Source of the DNA: Actinacidiphila cocklensis
GTDB lineage: Bacteria; Actinomycetota; Actinomycetes; Streptomycetales; Streptomycetaceae
Assembly (NCBI RefSeq): GCF_907177275.1
Contig: NZ_CAJSLV010000125.1
Location: forward strand, 165,561 to 229,560
Length of the DNA: 64,000 bases
Reading direction: 5' to 3'
Of this stretch, positions 49,138 through 57,495 are shown in pieces. The position numbers and the translations under genes are program-made. A model generated the notes under the pieces. That model was not told the DNA's origin. It searched no databases and was given only the letters and a program-made list of their open reading frames with translations. Every line of letters starts with the position of its first letter. Positions within the stretch are counted from its first letter, which is position 1.

Positions 49138-50366
49138 CGTCCACCGCCGCGGGCGCCGAGTTCACCGCGATGTGGCGGGAGCTGGCCGTGATCGGCCGGC
49201 ACACCGGCTCCGGCGGTTACCGGCGCTACGCCTGGACGCCGGCGGACGCGGACTGCCGGGCGTGGTTCCGCGCCCAGGCAGAGGACCGCGGACTGGCCTA
49301 CGAGACGGACCGCAACGGCAACCAGTGGGCCTGGCTGGGCGATCCCGCGGCGGGCGACGCCGTCGTCACCGGCTCCCACCTGGACTCCGTCCCCGACGGC
49401 GGCGCCTTCGACGGGCCGCTCGGCGTCGTGTCGTCCTTCGCCGCCCTCGACGACCTGCGCGCCCGCGGCGCCCGGCCGCGGCGGCCGCTGGCCGTCGTCA
49501 ACTTCGTGGACGAGGAGGGCGCCCGCTTCGGACTGGCCTGCGTCGGGTCCCGGCTGACCGCGGGCGGCCTCGCCCCGCAGGACGCCAGGAAGCTGGTCGA
49601 CGCCGACGGCGTCAGCCTCGCGCAGGCCATGGAGAAGGCCGGGCAGGACCCGGACGCGATCGGCCCCGACCCCGAACGGCTGGCCCGCGTCGGCGCCTTC
49701 GTCGAGCTGCACGTCGAGCAGGGCCGTGCGCTCGACCTGCTGGACCGGCCGGTGGGCGTCGCCTCGGCGATCTGGCCGCACGGCCGCTGGCGCTTCGACT
49801 TCCGCGGTGAGGCCAACCACGCGGGCACCACCCGCATCGAGGACCGCCGCGACCCGATGCTGACCTACGCCACCACGGTCCTCGCCGCCAGGAAGAAGGC
49901 CCGCCTGGCCGGCGCGCTGGCGACCTTCGGCAAGGTCGCGGTGGAGCCGAACGGCGTCAACGCCATCGCCTCGCAGGTCCGCGGCTGGCTGGACTCGCGG
50001 GCCGCGGACGAGGAGACGCTCGACGGCGTCGTGGCCGCGATCGAGCAGGCGGCCAGGGAGCGCGGCGCCCGGGACGGCGTCGAGGTGAGCGTGGTGCGCG
50101 AGTCGTTCACCCCGGTGGTGGAGTTCGCCCACGACCTGCGTGACCGGCTTGCGGCCCTGCTCGGAGCGGGTGTGCCGGTCCCCGTGCTGCCGACCGGCGC
50201 GGGACACGACGCCGGAATCCTCTCCGCGGCCGTCCCGACCGCCATGCTGTTCGTACGCAACCCGACCGGCGTCTCGCACTCCCCGGCTGAAAGCGCGGCC
50301 GAGGAGGACTGTCTCGCCGGAGTGTCCGCGCTCGCCGACGTATTGGAAGGTCTCGCGTGCAGGTGA
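49134..50366 (+). CDS. M20-family amidohydrolase in the hut operon
   Basis: A 410-aa binuclear-metal hydrolase of the allantoate amidohydrolase / N-carbamoyl-amino-acid hydrolase group. Metal ligands are visible in GSHLDSVPDGG (His82), FDGPLGV (Asp93), VDEEGARFG, ELHVEQG and GVSHSPAE, with AGHDAGI before the last. It overlaps hutU by 4 bases and hutF by 10, so it is part of the same translational unit. In the HutF branch the product formylglutamate must be deformylated and no hutG gene is seen. I infer that this enzyme does that step, although by sequence alone it would be called allantoate amidohydrolase. Confidence 0.9.
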
Positions 50367-51766
50367 CGTACTGGCTGGAACACGCCTGGCTCGGCACACA
50401 CCCCGAGCCCGGCATCGCCCTGACCGTGGTCGACGACCGGATCGCCGAGGTCCGCACCGGAGTCGAACGCCCGCCCGCCGGCGCGGAGGTGCTGCGCGGC
50501 CTGACCCTGCCCGGCCTGGCCAACGCCCACAGCCACGCATTCCACCGGGCGCTGCGCGGCACCGCGCAGATCGGCGCAGGAGCCGGAGCCGGCGCCGGTT
50601 CGCGCGCCGGAGCCGGGCGGGCGCCAGGCGCCCTGTCGGCGCCGACGTCCTTCTGGAGCTGGCGCGACGTCATGTACGACGTGGCGCGGGCGCTGGAGCC
50701 CGACAGCTACTTCACTCTCGCCCGCGCCGTCTACGCCGAGATGGCGCTGGCCGGCATCACCTGCGTCGGCGAATTCCACTACCTGCACCACCAGGGCGAC
50801 GGCACGCCCTACGACAATCCCAACGCCATGGGCGAGGCCCTGATCGCCGCCGCCGGCGAGGCGGGCATCCGGATCACGCTGCTGGACACCGCCTATCTGC
50901 ACGGCGGCTTCACCCGCACCGGCTACCGCCCGCTGGAGGGGCCGCAGCTGCGCTTCGGCGACGGCACCGCCGACCGCTGGTACGACCGCTGGTCCAAGCT
51001 CAAGGGCGAGGGCCACGCGAAGGTCGGCGCGGCCGTGCACTCGGTACGGGCCTTCTCCGACCGCGACGGCTTCCGGGCCTTCGCCGAGCGCACCGCCGAG
51101 GTGCCCACCCACGTCCACCTGTCGGAGCAGACCGCGGAGAACGACGCCTGCCTCGCGCTGCACGGCCGCACCCCGACCCGGCTGCTGGCCGACTCCGGCT
51201 TCTGGCGGCGCAACACGACAGCCGTGCACGCCACCCACCTCACCGCGGGCGACATCGCCCTGCTCGGCGCCGGCGGCAGCACCGTGTGCATGTGCCCCAC
51301 CACCGAACGGGACCTGGCCGACGGCATCGGCCCCGCGCCGCAACTGCGCCGCGCCGGCAGCCCGATGAGCCTGGGCAGCGACAGCCACGCCGTGATCGAC
51401 CTCTTCGAGGAGGCGCGCGCGGTGGAGCTGAACGAGCGGCTGCGGGCCAGGACCCGCGGCCACTGGACCGCGGCCCAGCTGCTGCGTGCGGCCACCGAGG
51501 ACGGCCACGCGAGCCTCGGGTGGCCCGACGCGGGCCGGCTGGAGGCGGGCGCGCTCGCCGACTTCACCACGGTCGCGCTGGACTCCGTAAGGACCGCGGG
51601 GCCGCCGCCCCGGCTGGCCGGCGAGACCGCGGTATTCGCGGCGACCGCGGCCGACGTACGGCACACCGTGGTGGCGGGCCGGCACATCGTCCGCGACGGG
51701 CGGCACCAGCTGGTCCAGGACGTGCCGGCCGCGCTGGCCGAGGCGATCGGCGCCCTCCGCGGCTGA
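50357..51766 (+). CDS. hutF: Formimidoylglutamate deiminase
   Basis: A 469-aa amidohydrolase-superfamily enzyme turning N-formimidoyl-L-glutamate into N-formyl-L-glutamate and ammonia. Metal ligands His58 and His60 are in NAHSHAFHR, further ones in THVHLSEQ and AVHATHLT, and the Asp lies in LGSDSHAVIDLFEEAR. A low-complexity Gly/Ala insertion fills about residues 72-96 (IGAGAGAGAGSRAGAG). It falls in the loop before SFWSWRDVMYD, where the family normally has a short link. GTG start overlaps the preceding gene. Context in the hut operon supports the assignment. Confidence 0.93.
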   Translation: MQVTYWLEHAWLGTHPEPGIALTVVDDRIAEVRTGVERPPAGAEVLRGLTLPGLANAHSHAFHRALRGTAQIGAGAGAGAGSRAGAGRAPGALSAPTSFWSWRDVMYDVARALEPDSYFTLARAVYAEMALAGITCVGEFHYLHHQGDGTPYDNPNAMGEALIAAAGEAGIRITLLDTAYLHGGFTRTGYRPLEGPQLRFGDGTADRWYDRWSKLKGEGHAKVGAAVHSVRAFSDRDGFRAFAERTAEVPTHVHLSEQTAENDACLALHGRTPTRLLADSGFWRRNTTAVHATHLTAGDIALLGAGGSTVCMCPTTERDLADGIGPAPQLRRAGSPMSLGSDSHAVIDLFEEARAVELNERLRARTRGHWTAAQLLRAATEDGHASLGWPDAGRLEAGALADFTTVALDSVRTAGPPPRLAGETAVFAATAADVRHTVVAGRHIVRDGRHQLVQDVPAALAEAIGALRG

Positions 51767-51873
51767 CCCGCACCCCCGACCCGTCCCCGCGGCCGGCCAC
51801 GGCCGCGGGATCCCGCCAGGACCGCACCTCCCCCCAGCGGTCCTCCCCGTACCGGCCAGTGAAAGCACGAGCG

Positions 51874-53151
51874 ATGACGACGACCGCCAAGGCGACCGGC
51901 AAGGCGACCAGCACGGTCATCACCAACATCGGCAGCCTGGTCACCAACGACCCCTCCCTCTCCGCAACCGGCGGCGGCAGCCGCGACCCCCTCGGGCTGA
52001 TCCCCGGCGCCGCGGCCGTCGTCATCGACGGCGACCGCGTCGCCTGGGTCGGTGATGCCAGGAAAGCACCCGCCACTGACAACCGCCTCGACGCCGGCGG
52101 CCGCGCGCTGCTGCCCGGCTTCGTCGACTCCCACTCCCACCTGCTCTTCGCCGGCGACCGCGGCGCCGAGTTCGCCGCCAGGATGTCCGGCCGTCCGTAC
52201 ACCGCGGGCGGCATCCGCACCACGGTCGCCGCCACCCGCGCCGCCACCGACGCGGACATCGCCGCCACCCTCACCCGCTTCCTCGGCGAGGCGCTCCGGC
52301 AGGGCACCACCACCCAGGAGACCAAGTCGGGTTACGGCCTCACCGTGCACGACGAGGCCCGCGCCCTGGAGATCGCCGCCCGGCACACCGACGAGGTCAC
52401 CTACCTCGGCGCCCACGTCGTCGCCCCCGAGTTCGCCGGCGACCCGGCGGGATACGTCGCCCTGGTCACCGGCGCGATGCTGGACGCCTGCGCCCCGCAC
52501 GCGCGCTGGGTCGACGTCTTCTGCGAACGCGGCGCCTTCGACGGCGACCAGGCCCGCGCCGTCCTCACCGCGGGCATGTCCCGCGGCCTGACCCCGCGGG
52601 TGCACGCCAACCAGCTCGGCCACGGCCCCGGCGTCCAGCTCGCCGTCGAGCTGGGCGCCGCATCGGCCGACCACTGCACCCACCTGACCGACGCCGACGT
52701 CGACGCGCTCGCGAGCGCCGCGGACACCACCGTGGCGACGCTGCTGCCCGGCGCGGAGTTCTCCACCCGCGCCCGCTACCCCGACGCCCGCAGGCTGCTC
52801 GACGCGGGTGCCGCGGTCGCGCTGTCCACCGACTGCAACCCCGGCTCGTCCTTCACCACGTCCATGCCGTTCTGCGTCGCCGTCGCCGTCCGCGACATGG
52901 GCATGACCCCCGACGAAGCGGTGCACGCCGCCACCCACGGCGGTGCGCGCGCCCTGCGCCGCCAGGACATCGGCCGGATCGCCCCCGGCGCCCGCGCCGA
53001 CCTGCTGCTGCTCGACGCGCCCAGCCACGTTCACCTGGCCTACCGCCCTGGTGTGCCCCTGGCGGCGGCGGTGTGGAAGGACGGCGTACTGCGCGAGTGG
53101 CGCAGGGACAGCGGCCTACTCCTCGACCAGCAGCCCGCGGCGCAGCCGTGA
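51874..53151 (+). CDS. hutI: Imidazolonepropionase
   Basis: A 425-aa amidohydrolase that opens imidazolonepropionate to N-formimidoyl-L-glutamate. Metal ligands are His87 and His89 in DSHSHLLFAGDR; the family motifs TTTQETKSGYGL, RVHANQLGHGPGV, SADHCTHL and STDCNPGSSFTTSM follow. The N-terminus has about 15 extra Thr/Ala/Lys residues before ITNIGSLVTND. ATG start with only a modest GAAAG site. Its last 36 bases overlap the convergent sigma-factor gene. There is a gap of 107 bases after hutF, with no clear terminator, so it may still belong to the operon. Confidence 0.95.
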   Translation: MTTTAKATGKATSTVITNIGSLVTNDPSLSATGGGSRDPLGLIPGAAAVVIDGDRVAWVGDARKAPATDNRLDAGGRALLPGFVDSHSHLLFAGDRGAEFAARMSGRPYTAGGIRTTVAATRAATDADIAATLTRFLGEALRQGTTTQETKSGYGLTVHDEARALEIAARHTDEVTYLGAHVVAPEFAGDPAGYVALVTGAMLDACAPHARWVDVFCERGAFDGDQARAVLTAGMSRGLTPRVHANQLGHGPGVQLAVELGAASADHCTHLTDADVDALASAADTTVATLLPGAEFSTRARYPDARRLLDAGAAVALSTDCNPGSSFTTSMPFCVAVAVRDMGMTPDEAVHAATHGGARALRRQDIGRIAPGARADLLLLDAPSHVHLAYRPGVPLAAAVWKDGVLREWRRDSGLLLDQQPAAQP

Positions 53152-53976
53152 CAGCGTCCTGGTGAGCAGCCGCGACACGTGCATCTGCGAGATGCCCAGC
53201 TCGTCGCCGATCTCGGCCTGCGTCAGGTTGCCGACGAAGCGCAGCGACAGGATGGCCCGGTCGCGCTGCGGCAGCCCGGCGATCAGGGGCTTGAGCGACT
53301 CGACGTACTCGACGCCTTCGAGGTCGTGGTCCTCGTAGCCGATCCGGTCCGCGAGGGCGCCCTCCGGGTCGTCCTCGGCGGGCTGGGCGTCCAGCGAGCT
53401 GGCCGTGTAGGCGTTGCTCGCCGCCATGCCCTCGATGACCTCGTCCTCCGGCAGGTCCAGCCGCGCGGCCAGCTCGCGCACGGTCGGCGTGCGGTCCAGC
53501 TGCTGCGCCAGCTCGTCGCCGGCCTTCGCCAGGTCCAGCCGCAGCTCCTGCAGCCGCCGCGGCACCCGCACCGACCAGCTGGTGTCGCGGAAGAAGCGCT
53601 TGATCTCACCGACGATCGTCGGCATCGCGAAGGTCGGGAACTCGACCCCGCGGCTCAGCTCGAACCGGTCGATCGCCTTGATCAGGCCGATCGTGCCGAC
53701 CTGGATGATGTCCTCCATCGGCTCGCTGCGGGTGCGGAACCGGGACGCGGCGAACTTCACCAGGGCCAGGTTGAGCTCGACCAGCGTGTTGCGGACGTAT
53801 GCGTACTCCCCGGTGCCCTCCTCGAGCCCGTGCAGGCGGGCGAAGAGGGTCTTGGACAGGGCACGTGCGTCGACCGGCCCGATCTCGTCGTAGGGGGGAA
53901 TCTCCGGAAGCCCCTCAAGCGCCTCGAACTGCTCCAGCACATGGTTGTCGTGATCCAGGCCGAGCCGGGGTGCCAT
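53116..53976 (-). CDS. SigB/SigF-type alternative sigma factor
   Basis: A 286-aa group 3 sigma factor. Region 2 includes the core-binding and -10-binding segment DIIQVGTIGLIKAIDRFELSRG... with FPTFAMPTIVGEIKRFFRD, followed by region 3 (RTPTVRELAARLDLPEDEV) and region 4 with the helix-turn-helix LTQAEIGDELGISQMHVSRLLTR. The extra N-terminal 40 residues are typical of streptomycete SigB-like factors. ATG follows GGGAGG with 5-nt spacing. It diverges from a STAS antagonist and an anti-sigma kinase, the partner-switching set. Place next to hutI matches Streptomyces sigI as I recall, but I leave the symbol open. The 3' end overlaps hutI on the other strand. Confidence 0.93.
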   Translation of the reverse strand: MAPRLGLDHDNHVLEQFEALEGLPEIPPYDEIGPVDARALSKTLFARLHGLEEGTGEYAYVRNTLVELNLALVKFAASRFRTRSEPMEDIIQVGTIGLIKAIDRFELSRGVEFPTFAMPTIVGEIKRFFRDTSWSVRVPRRLQELRLDLAKAGDELAQQLDRTPTVRELAARLDLPEDEVIEGMAASNAYTASSLDAQPAEDDPEGALADRIGYEDHDLEGVEYVESLKPLIAGLPQRDRAILSLRFVGNLTQAEIGDELGISQMHVSRLLTRTLSRLRRGLLVEE

Positions 53977-54097
53977 ATGGTCCTCCCTCTCATTGCGGCG
54001 GTCGGCTGTGCCTATGCCGTATCTCCACCCCTACGCCTGTTGGCGGGGGCGTCGCAAGTTCTGAGGACGGCATGGGAGTTTTGCCGCGAATGCTCGT

Positions 54098-54131
54098 TCA
54101 CACACCGCGTATATGTCGTCATCGTGTGTGA
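54098..54131. promoter_or_regulatory. Inverted repeat between sigma factor and STAS gene
   Basis: TCACACAC and GTGTGTGA form a perfect 8-bp inverted repeat with an 18-base spacer containing TATATG. It lies midway in the 263-bp divergent region. A TAGGGT -10 box for the STAS gene is at 54196-54201. Confidence 0.45.
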
Positions 54132-54239
54132 GAACGCCCCTGTCCGCCCGCATTCTCCTGCCGCAGGTACGACTACCGCCGCACCTGCGAAACGGTTAGG
54201 GTCGTGAATCGCGTCGTCACGAAGGGCGAAGGAGTGCGA

Positions 54240-54608
54240 ATGGACCGCGAAGCGGTCGACACCGCCGGTCTGGGCCGGTTGCATGTCGAGGTCGAGCAGC
54301 ATGGCCGGACCGCGGTTTTCACTCCGGCGGGAGAGCTCGACCATCACACCGCGGATCTGTTGAGCGAGCCGCTCGGCGAGGCGATGGACGCCGGCGCGAC
54401 CCGGCTCGTGATCGACTGCTCGCGGCTGGAGTTCTGCGACTCGACGGGTCTCAACGTCCTTCTGAGCGCGCGGCTGCGTGCCGAGGCGGAGGGCGGCGCC
54501 GTCCACCTCGCCGCCATGCGGCCGACCGTCGCCCGGGTGCTGGAGATCACCGGCGCGGAGGCGGTCTTCACCGTGCACGACTCACTTGACCAGGCACTCC
54601 GGGAGTAG
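54240..54608 (+). CDS. Anti-sigma factor antagonist (STAS domain)
   Basis: A 122-aa SpoIIAA/RsbV-type protein. Its job is to bind the anti-sigma kinase when unphosphorylated and so free the sigma factor. The phosphorylatable Ser68 is in CDSTGLNVLL; PAGELDHHTAD marks the first strand. ATG at 54240 chosen because GAAGGAG lies 6 bases before it; a GTG 36 bases upstream would lie at the transcription start after TAGGGT. Upstream it diverges from the sigma gene; downstream a short ORF and the kinase gene follow. Confidence 0.92.
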   Translation: MDREAVDTAGLGRLHVEVEQHGRTAVFTPAGELDHHTADLLSEPLGEAMDAGATRLVIDCSRLEFCDSTGLNVLLSARLRAEAEGGAVHLAAMRPTVARVLEITGAEAVFTVHDSLDQALRE

Positions 54609-54612
54609 CTGG

Positions 54613-54750
54613 ATGTGGACGGGGGCAGAAGGTGCGGAAGGTGCCGTGCGGCACCCGGGGTTTCGTGGTCGCCCGGACGTGTTCCGGGAGATCCTTCGGG
54701 CAGAAGTAGGTCGGACGCAGTCGTACATCCGTGAGGTGAGGCCTAGATGA
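54613..54750 (+). CDS. Possible 45-aa coupled small ORF
   Basis: An ATG with GGGAG seven bases upstream opens a frame that starts 5 bases after the STAS stop and ends in an ATGA overlap with the kinase start. The peptide starts MWTGAEGAEGAVRHPGF and ends SYIREVRPR; it has no known domain. GC at third positions is only about 64%, low for this genome, which argues against a conserved protein. It might instead be a coupling leader that helps ribosomes reach the kinase start. Confidence 0.3.
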   Translation: MWTGAEGAEGAVRHPGFRGRPDVFREILRAEVGRTQSYIREVRPR

Positions 54751-55244
54751 GCACCACCCGGCCCTCCGCCGCGGATGACCGTGGCCCGGGAACAGGCGGT
54801 TCCGCCGGTGCGCCGGAGGCGGAATCCCGTGAGGCGGAGTTCACGCGACGGCTCCGGCTCACCGGCGAGAGCGGCATAGTGCCGCGGGCCAGGGACTTCA
54901 CCCGCCAAGCGCTGCACGACTGGGGCTGGTTGCCGGCTGCGACCGACGACCGCAGGGCCGCAGCGGAGGACGTACTGCTCGTGGTGTCGGAACTGGTCAC
55001 CAACGCCTGCCTGCACGCCGGTGGCCCCGAGGAACTGCTGCTGCGCCGCAGCCCCAAGTCGCTGCGCCTGGAAGTGGTCGACGGCGGCGGCGGTGAACCC
55101 GCACCCCGCACCCCGCACCGCGCCGGGCGCCCCGGCGGCCACGGCATGTTCATAGTCCAGCGCCTGTGCCTGGATTGGGGCGTCATCCGCAGCGGCGACC
55201 AGCCGGGCAAGACGGTCTGGGCAGAGCTGGCGGCACCCTCCTGA
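54747..55244 (+). CDS. Anti-sigma factor, HATPase (RsbW-like) kinase
   Basis: A 165-aa GHKL-type serine kinase. The N box is VVSELVTNACLHAGG near residues 78-92, the G1 box VVDGGGGEPAPR, and the G2 region GRPGGHGMFIVQRL; DWG follows. In this family it binds the sigma factor and phosphorylates the STAS partner. The N-terminal 30 residues are Gly/Ser/Ala-rich and disordered. It lacks a strong ribosome site, so translation may depend on the overlapping short ORF. With the STAS gene and the divergent sigma gene it forms a complete partner-switching module. Confidence 0.9.
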   Translation: MSTTRPSAADDRGPGTGGSAGAPEAESREAEFTRRLRLTGESGIVPRARDFTRQALHDWGWLPAATDDRRAAAEDVLLVVSELVTNACLHAGGPEELLLRRSPKSLRLEVVDGGGGEPAPRTPHRAGRPGGHGMFIVQRLCLDWGVIRSGDQPGKTVWAELAAPS

Positions 55245-55350
55245 TCAGCGGTACGCCCCCGGGCACGCGGCAATGCACGGAGCCTTTCCCGGTACGCACG
55301 CGTGTCCGCTGCAATATGCCGCGCCTTCGCCCGTCCGCTGGCCGGTCCGC

Positions 55351-56805
55351 TCACGGGCGCAGCACCCGACCCAGCGCGGCGAGGGCCGCGGGGTAGGCGC
55401 CCTCGCCCGGGGTGCCGTAGCCGACGATCAGGCCCTGGGGACGGCCGGTGGCGTCCGCGGTGTGCCAGTGCGCGCCCAGGGTGCCGACGGCGAGGTCCTC
55501 GGCGGCCGCCCGGCGCAGCACCGCCGCCTCGTCCGGGCCGCCCTGCGGCAGGCCCACCAGTGCGTGCAGCCCGGCCGCGATGCCCCGCACCCGCACGCCG
55601 GTGCCCACCGCGGCGCCGGCCAGCCGGTCGACCAGCAGGTCGCGGCGCCGCCGATAGCGCAGCCGGGCGGCGCGCACGTGCCGGTCGTAGGCGTGGTCGG
55701 CGATCAGCCCGGCGAGCGTCAACTGGCCCACGGTGCCGGTGTGGTGGTCGCTGTAGAGCTTCGCCTCGGCGATCGGTCGCACCAGGTGCGGCGGCAGCAC
55801 CATCCAGCCGAGCCGCAGCGCGGGACCCAGCGTCTTGGACGCGGTGCCGAGGTAGACGACATGGTCGGGCGCGGTGCCCTGCAGGGCACCCACCGGCTGC
55901 CTGTCGTAGCGGAACTCGCCGTCGTAGTCGTCCTCGACCACCAGGCCGCCGCTCGCCCGCGCCCAGGCGGTCAGCGCGTGGCGGCGGGCCGGGTGGAGGG
56001 TGACGCCGGTCGGGTACTGGTGGGCCGGGGTGACCACCACCGCGTCCATCCGCGGCAGGTCCGCGCCCGCGCCCCGCTCGTCGACCGGTACGGGCACGAC
56101 CCGGCCGCCGGCCCGCCGCACCACCTCGCGGTGGAAGGGCAGCCCCGGGTCCTCCATGCCGACCACGGGTCCGCCGCGCCCGTCAGGACCGGCTCCCGAG
56201 CCGCCCAGCACCCCCGTCAGCAGCGCCAGGCCCTGCACGTAGCCGGACACGACCACGATCCGGTCCGGCTCCGCGACCACCCCGCGGGTCCTGCCGAGGT
56301 ATTCGGCCAGCGCCGACCGCAGTTCCACGCTGCCGCGCGGGTCGCCGTAGTCGTAGGCCGCCGACGGGACGGCGGCCAGCGCGCGGCGGGTGGCGCGCAG
56401 CCAGGCGGAGGTGGGGAAAGACGTGACGTCGGGGCTGCCGGGCCGCAGGTCGTGGCGTGGCGGCCGGGTACCGGCAGGCTTGCCGGGTACCGCGGACGAC
56501 GGCCCCTGCGGGCGGGCGGCGACCACCGTGCCCGAGCCCTGGCGGGCGGTCAGGTAGCCCTCGGCGGTGAGCTGGTCGTAGGCGGCCTTGACCGTGCCGC
56601 GGGACAGCCCGGTCTCGGCGGCCAGCCTGCGGCTGGACGGCAGCCGGCTGCCCGGGGCGAGCCGGCCGTCGCGCACGGCGTCCCGCAGCGCCCGCTCAAG
56701 GCCTGCCCTGCGGCCGTGGGAGCTGCCGGGCGGCAGGTCGAGATGCAGGTCCACACCGGTCTCCCGGTGCTCGCCGTCCGCGGAAGTGGGCCAGGAATCA
56801 TCCAT
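55351..56805 (-). CDS. MocR/PdxR-type regulator (GntR HTH + aminotransferase domain)
   Basis: A 484-aa regulator. A GntR winged helix occupies about residues 30-95 (SRLPSSRRLAAETGLSRGTV), then a class I aminotransferase-like domain to the end, with PLP Lys324 in TASKTLGPALRLGW, YDYGDPRG and VTPAHQYPTG. Such proteins usually sense PLP or an amine and control vitamin B6 or amino-acid genes. The ATG has no ribosome site but TAAGGT on the minus strand ends 8 bases upstream, so it is probably leaderless. It diverges from a carboxymuconolactone-decarboxylase-like gene, its likely target. Confidence 0.92.
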   Translation of the reverse strand: MDDSWPTSADGEHRETGVDLHLDLPPGSSHGRRAGLERALRDAVRDGRLAPGSRLPSSRRLAAETGLSRGTVKAAYDQLTAEGYLTARQGSGTVVAARPQGPSSAVPGKPAGTRPPRHDLRPGSPDVTSFPTSAWLRATRRALAAVPSAAYDYGDPRGSVELRSALAEYLGRTRGVVAEPDRIVVVSGYVQGLALLTGVLGGSGAGPDGRGGPVVGMEDPGLPFHREVVRRAGGRVVPVPVDERGAGADLPRMDAVVVTPAHQYPTGVTLHPARRHALTAWARASGGLVVEDDYDGEFRYDRQPVGALQGTAPDHVVYLGTASKTLGPALRLGWMVLPPHLVRPIAEAKLYSDHHTGTVGQLTLAGLIADHAYDRHVRAARLRYRRRRDLLVDRLAGAAVGTGVRVRGIAAGLHALVGLPQGGPDEAAVLRRAAAEDLAVGTLGAHWHTADATGRPQGLIVGYGTPGEGAYPAALAALGRVLRP

Positions 56806-56813
56806 GAAAGTGG

Positions 56814-56845
56814 ACCTTACCCACGATCCACCCGGCCCGTAGATT
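56814..56845. promoter_or_regulatory. Back-to-back leaderless promoters
   Basis: The -10 boxes TAAGGT (minus strand, 56819-56814) and TAGATT (plus strand, 56840-56845) are only 20 bases apart. GTGGA (56811-56815) and TCCAC (56827-56831) form an inverted repeat between them. One regulator site could control both genes. Confidence 0.45.
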
Positions 56846-56852
56846 CACTGGC

Positions 56853-57365
56853 ATGAGCACTGAGACCAGCACTGAGACCACCGCCGTCACCACCCCCGCA
56901 GCCCCCGCCCAGGACCTCGTCGTCCCCGCCGTCCGCCTCGCCGTGGACACCCTCGTCCCGCACGTCAACCGCGCCATGAACGCGCTGGACGCCGCCGCCC
57001 GGGACGTCAGCCTCGAAGCCCCGCTGCTCGAACTGGTCCGCGCCCGCGCCTCGCAGCTGAACGGCTGCGCCTACTGCGTCGACACCCACGCGCGGGACGC
57101 CCGCGATGGCGGCGAGAGCGAACGCCGCCTCTACGCCCTGCCGGTGTGGCGCGAGACGCCGTTCTTCACCGCACGCGAGCGGGCGGCGCTCGAACTGACC
57201 GAGGCCGTCACCCGGCTCACCGACGGGCACGTCGGCGACGACGTCTTCGCCCGCGCCGCCGCGCAGTTCGACGACAGGGAACTGGCCGAGCTGATCTGGG
57301 CGATCACCGTGATCAACGCCTGGAACAGGCTGGGCGCCACCGCCCGCCCGTGGCCGCTGTCCTGA
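56853..57365 (+). CDS. Carboxymuconolactone decarboxylase / AhpD-like protein
   Basis: A 170-aa helical protein of the CMD superfamily. The peroxidase-type motif is LNGCAYCVDTHARDAR, with the CxxC pair and downstream His used by AhpD-like alkylhydroperoxidases. A conserved C-terminal helix follows (ELAELIWAITVINAWNRLG). The N-terminal 20 residues are Thr-rich. TAGATT ends 7 bases before the ATG, so it is probably leaderless. Pairing with a divergent MocR regulator is common for this family in actinomycetes. A stable palindrome lies just downstream. Confidence 0.9.
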   Translation: MSTETSTETTAVTTPAAPAQDLVVPAVRLAVDTLVPHVNRAMNALDAAARDVSLEAPLLELVRARASQLNGCAYCVDTHARDARDGGESERRLYALPVWRETPFFTARERAALELTEAVTRLTDGHVGDDVFARAAAQFDDRELAELIWAITVINAWNRLGATARPWPLS

Positions 57366-57376
57366 CCGCCGGCGGC

Positions 57377-57400
57377 CGGTGCGGCGGCCGCCGCACCGGT
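57377..57400 (+). terminator. Perfect 24-base palindrome after CMD gene
   Basis: CCGGTGCGGCGG is followed directly by its reverse complement. As RNA it forms a stem of about 10 bp with a minimal loop, 11 bases past the CMD gene's stop. Confidence 0.55.
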
Positions 57401-57495
57401 GCCACGGGGCTGCGGCGGGGCCGCCGCGGGGGGCGTGAACGGACAGCGGTGTACCACCACCTCGCACCCCGGGGGTCCGGACTACCATCAAGCCC

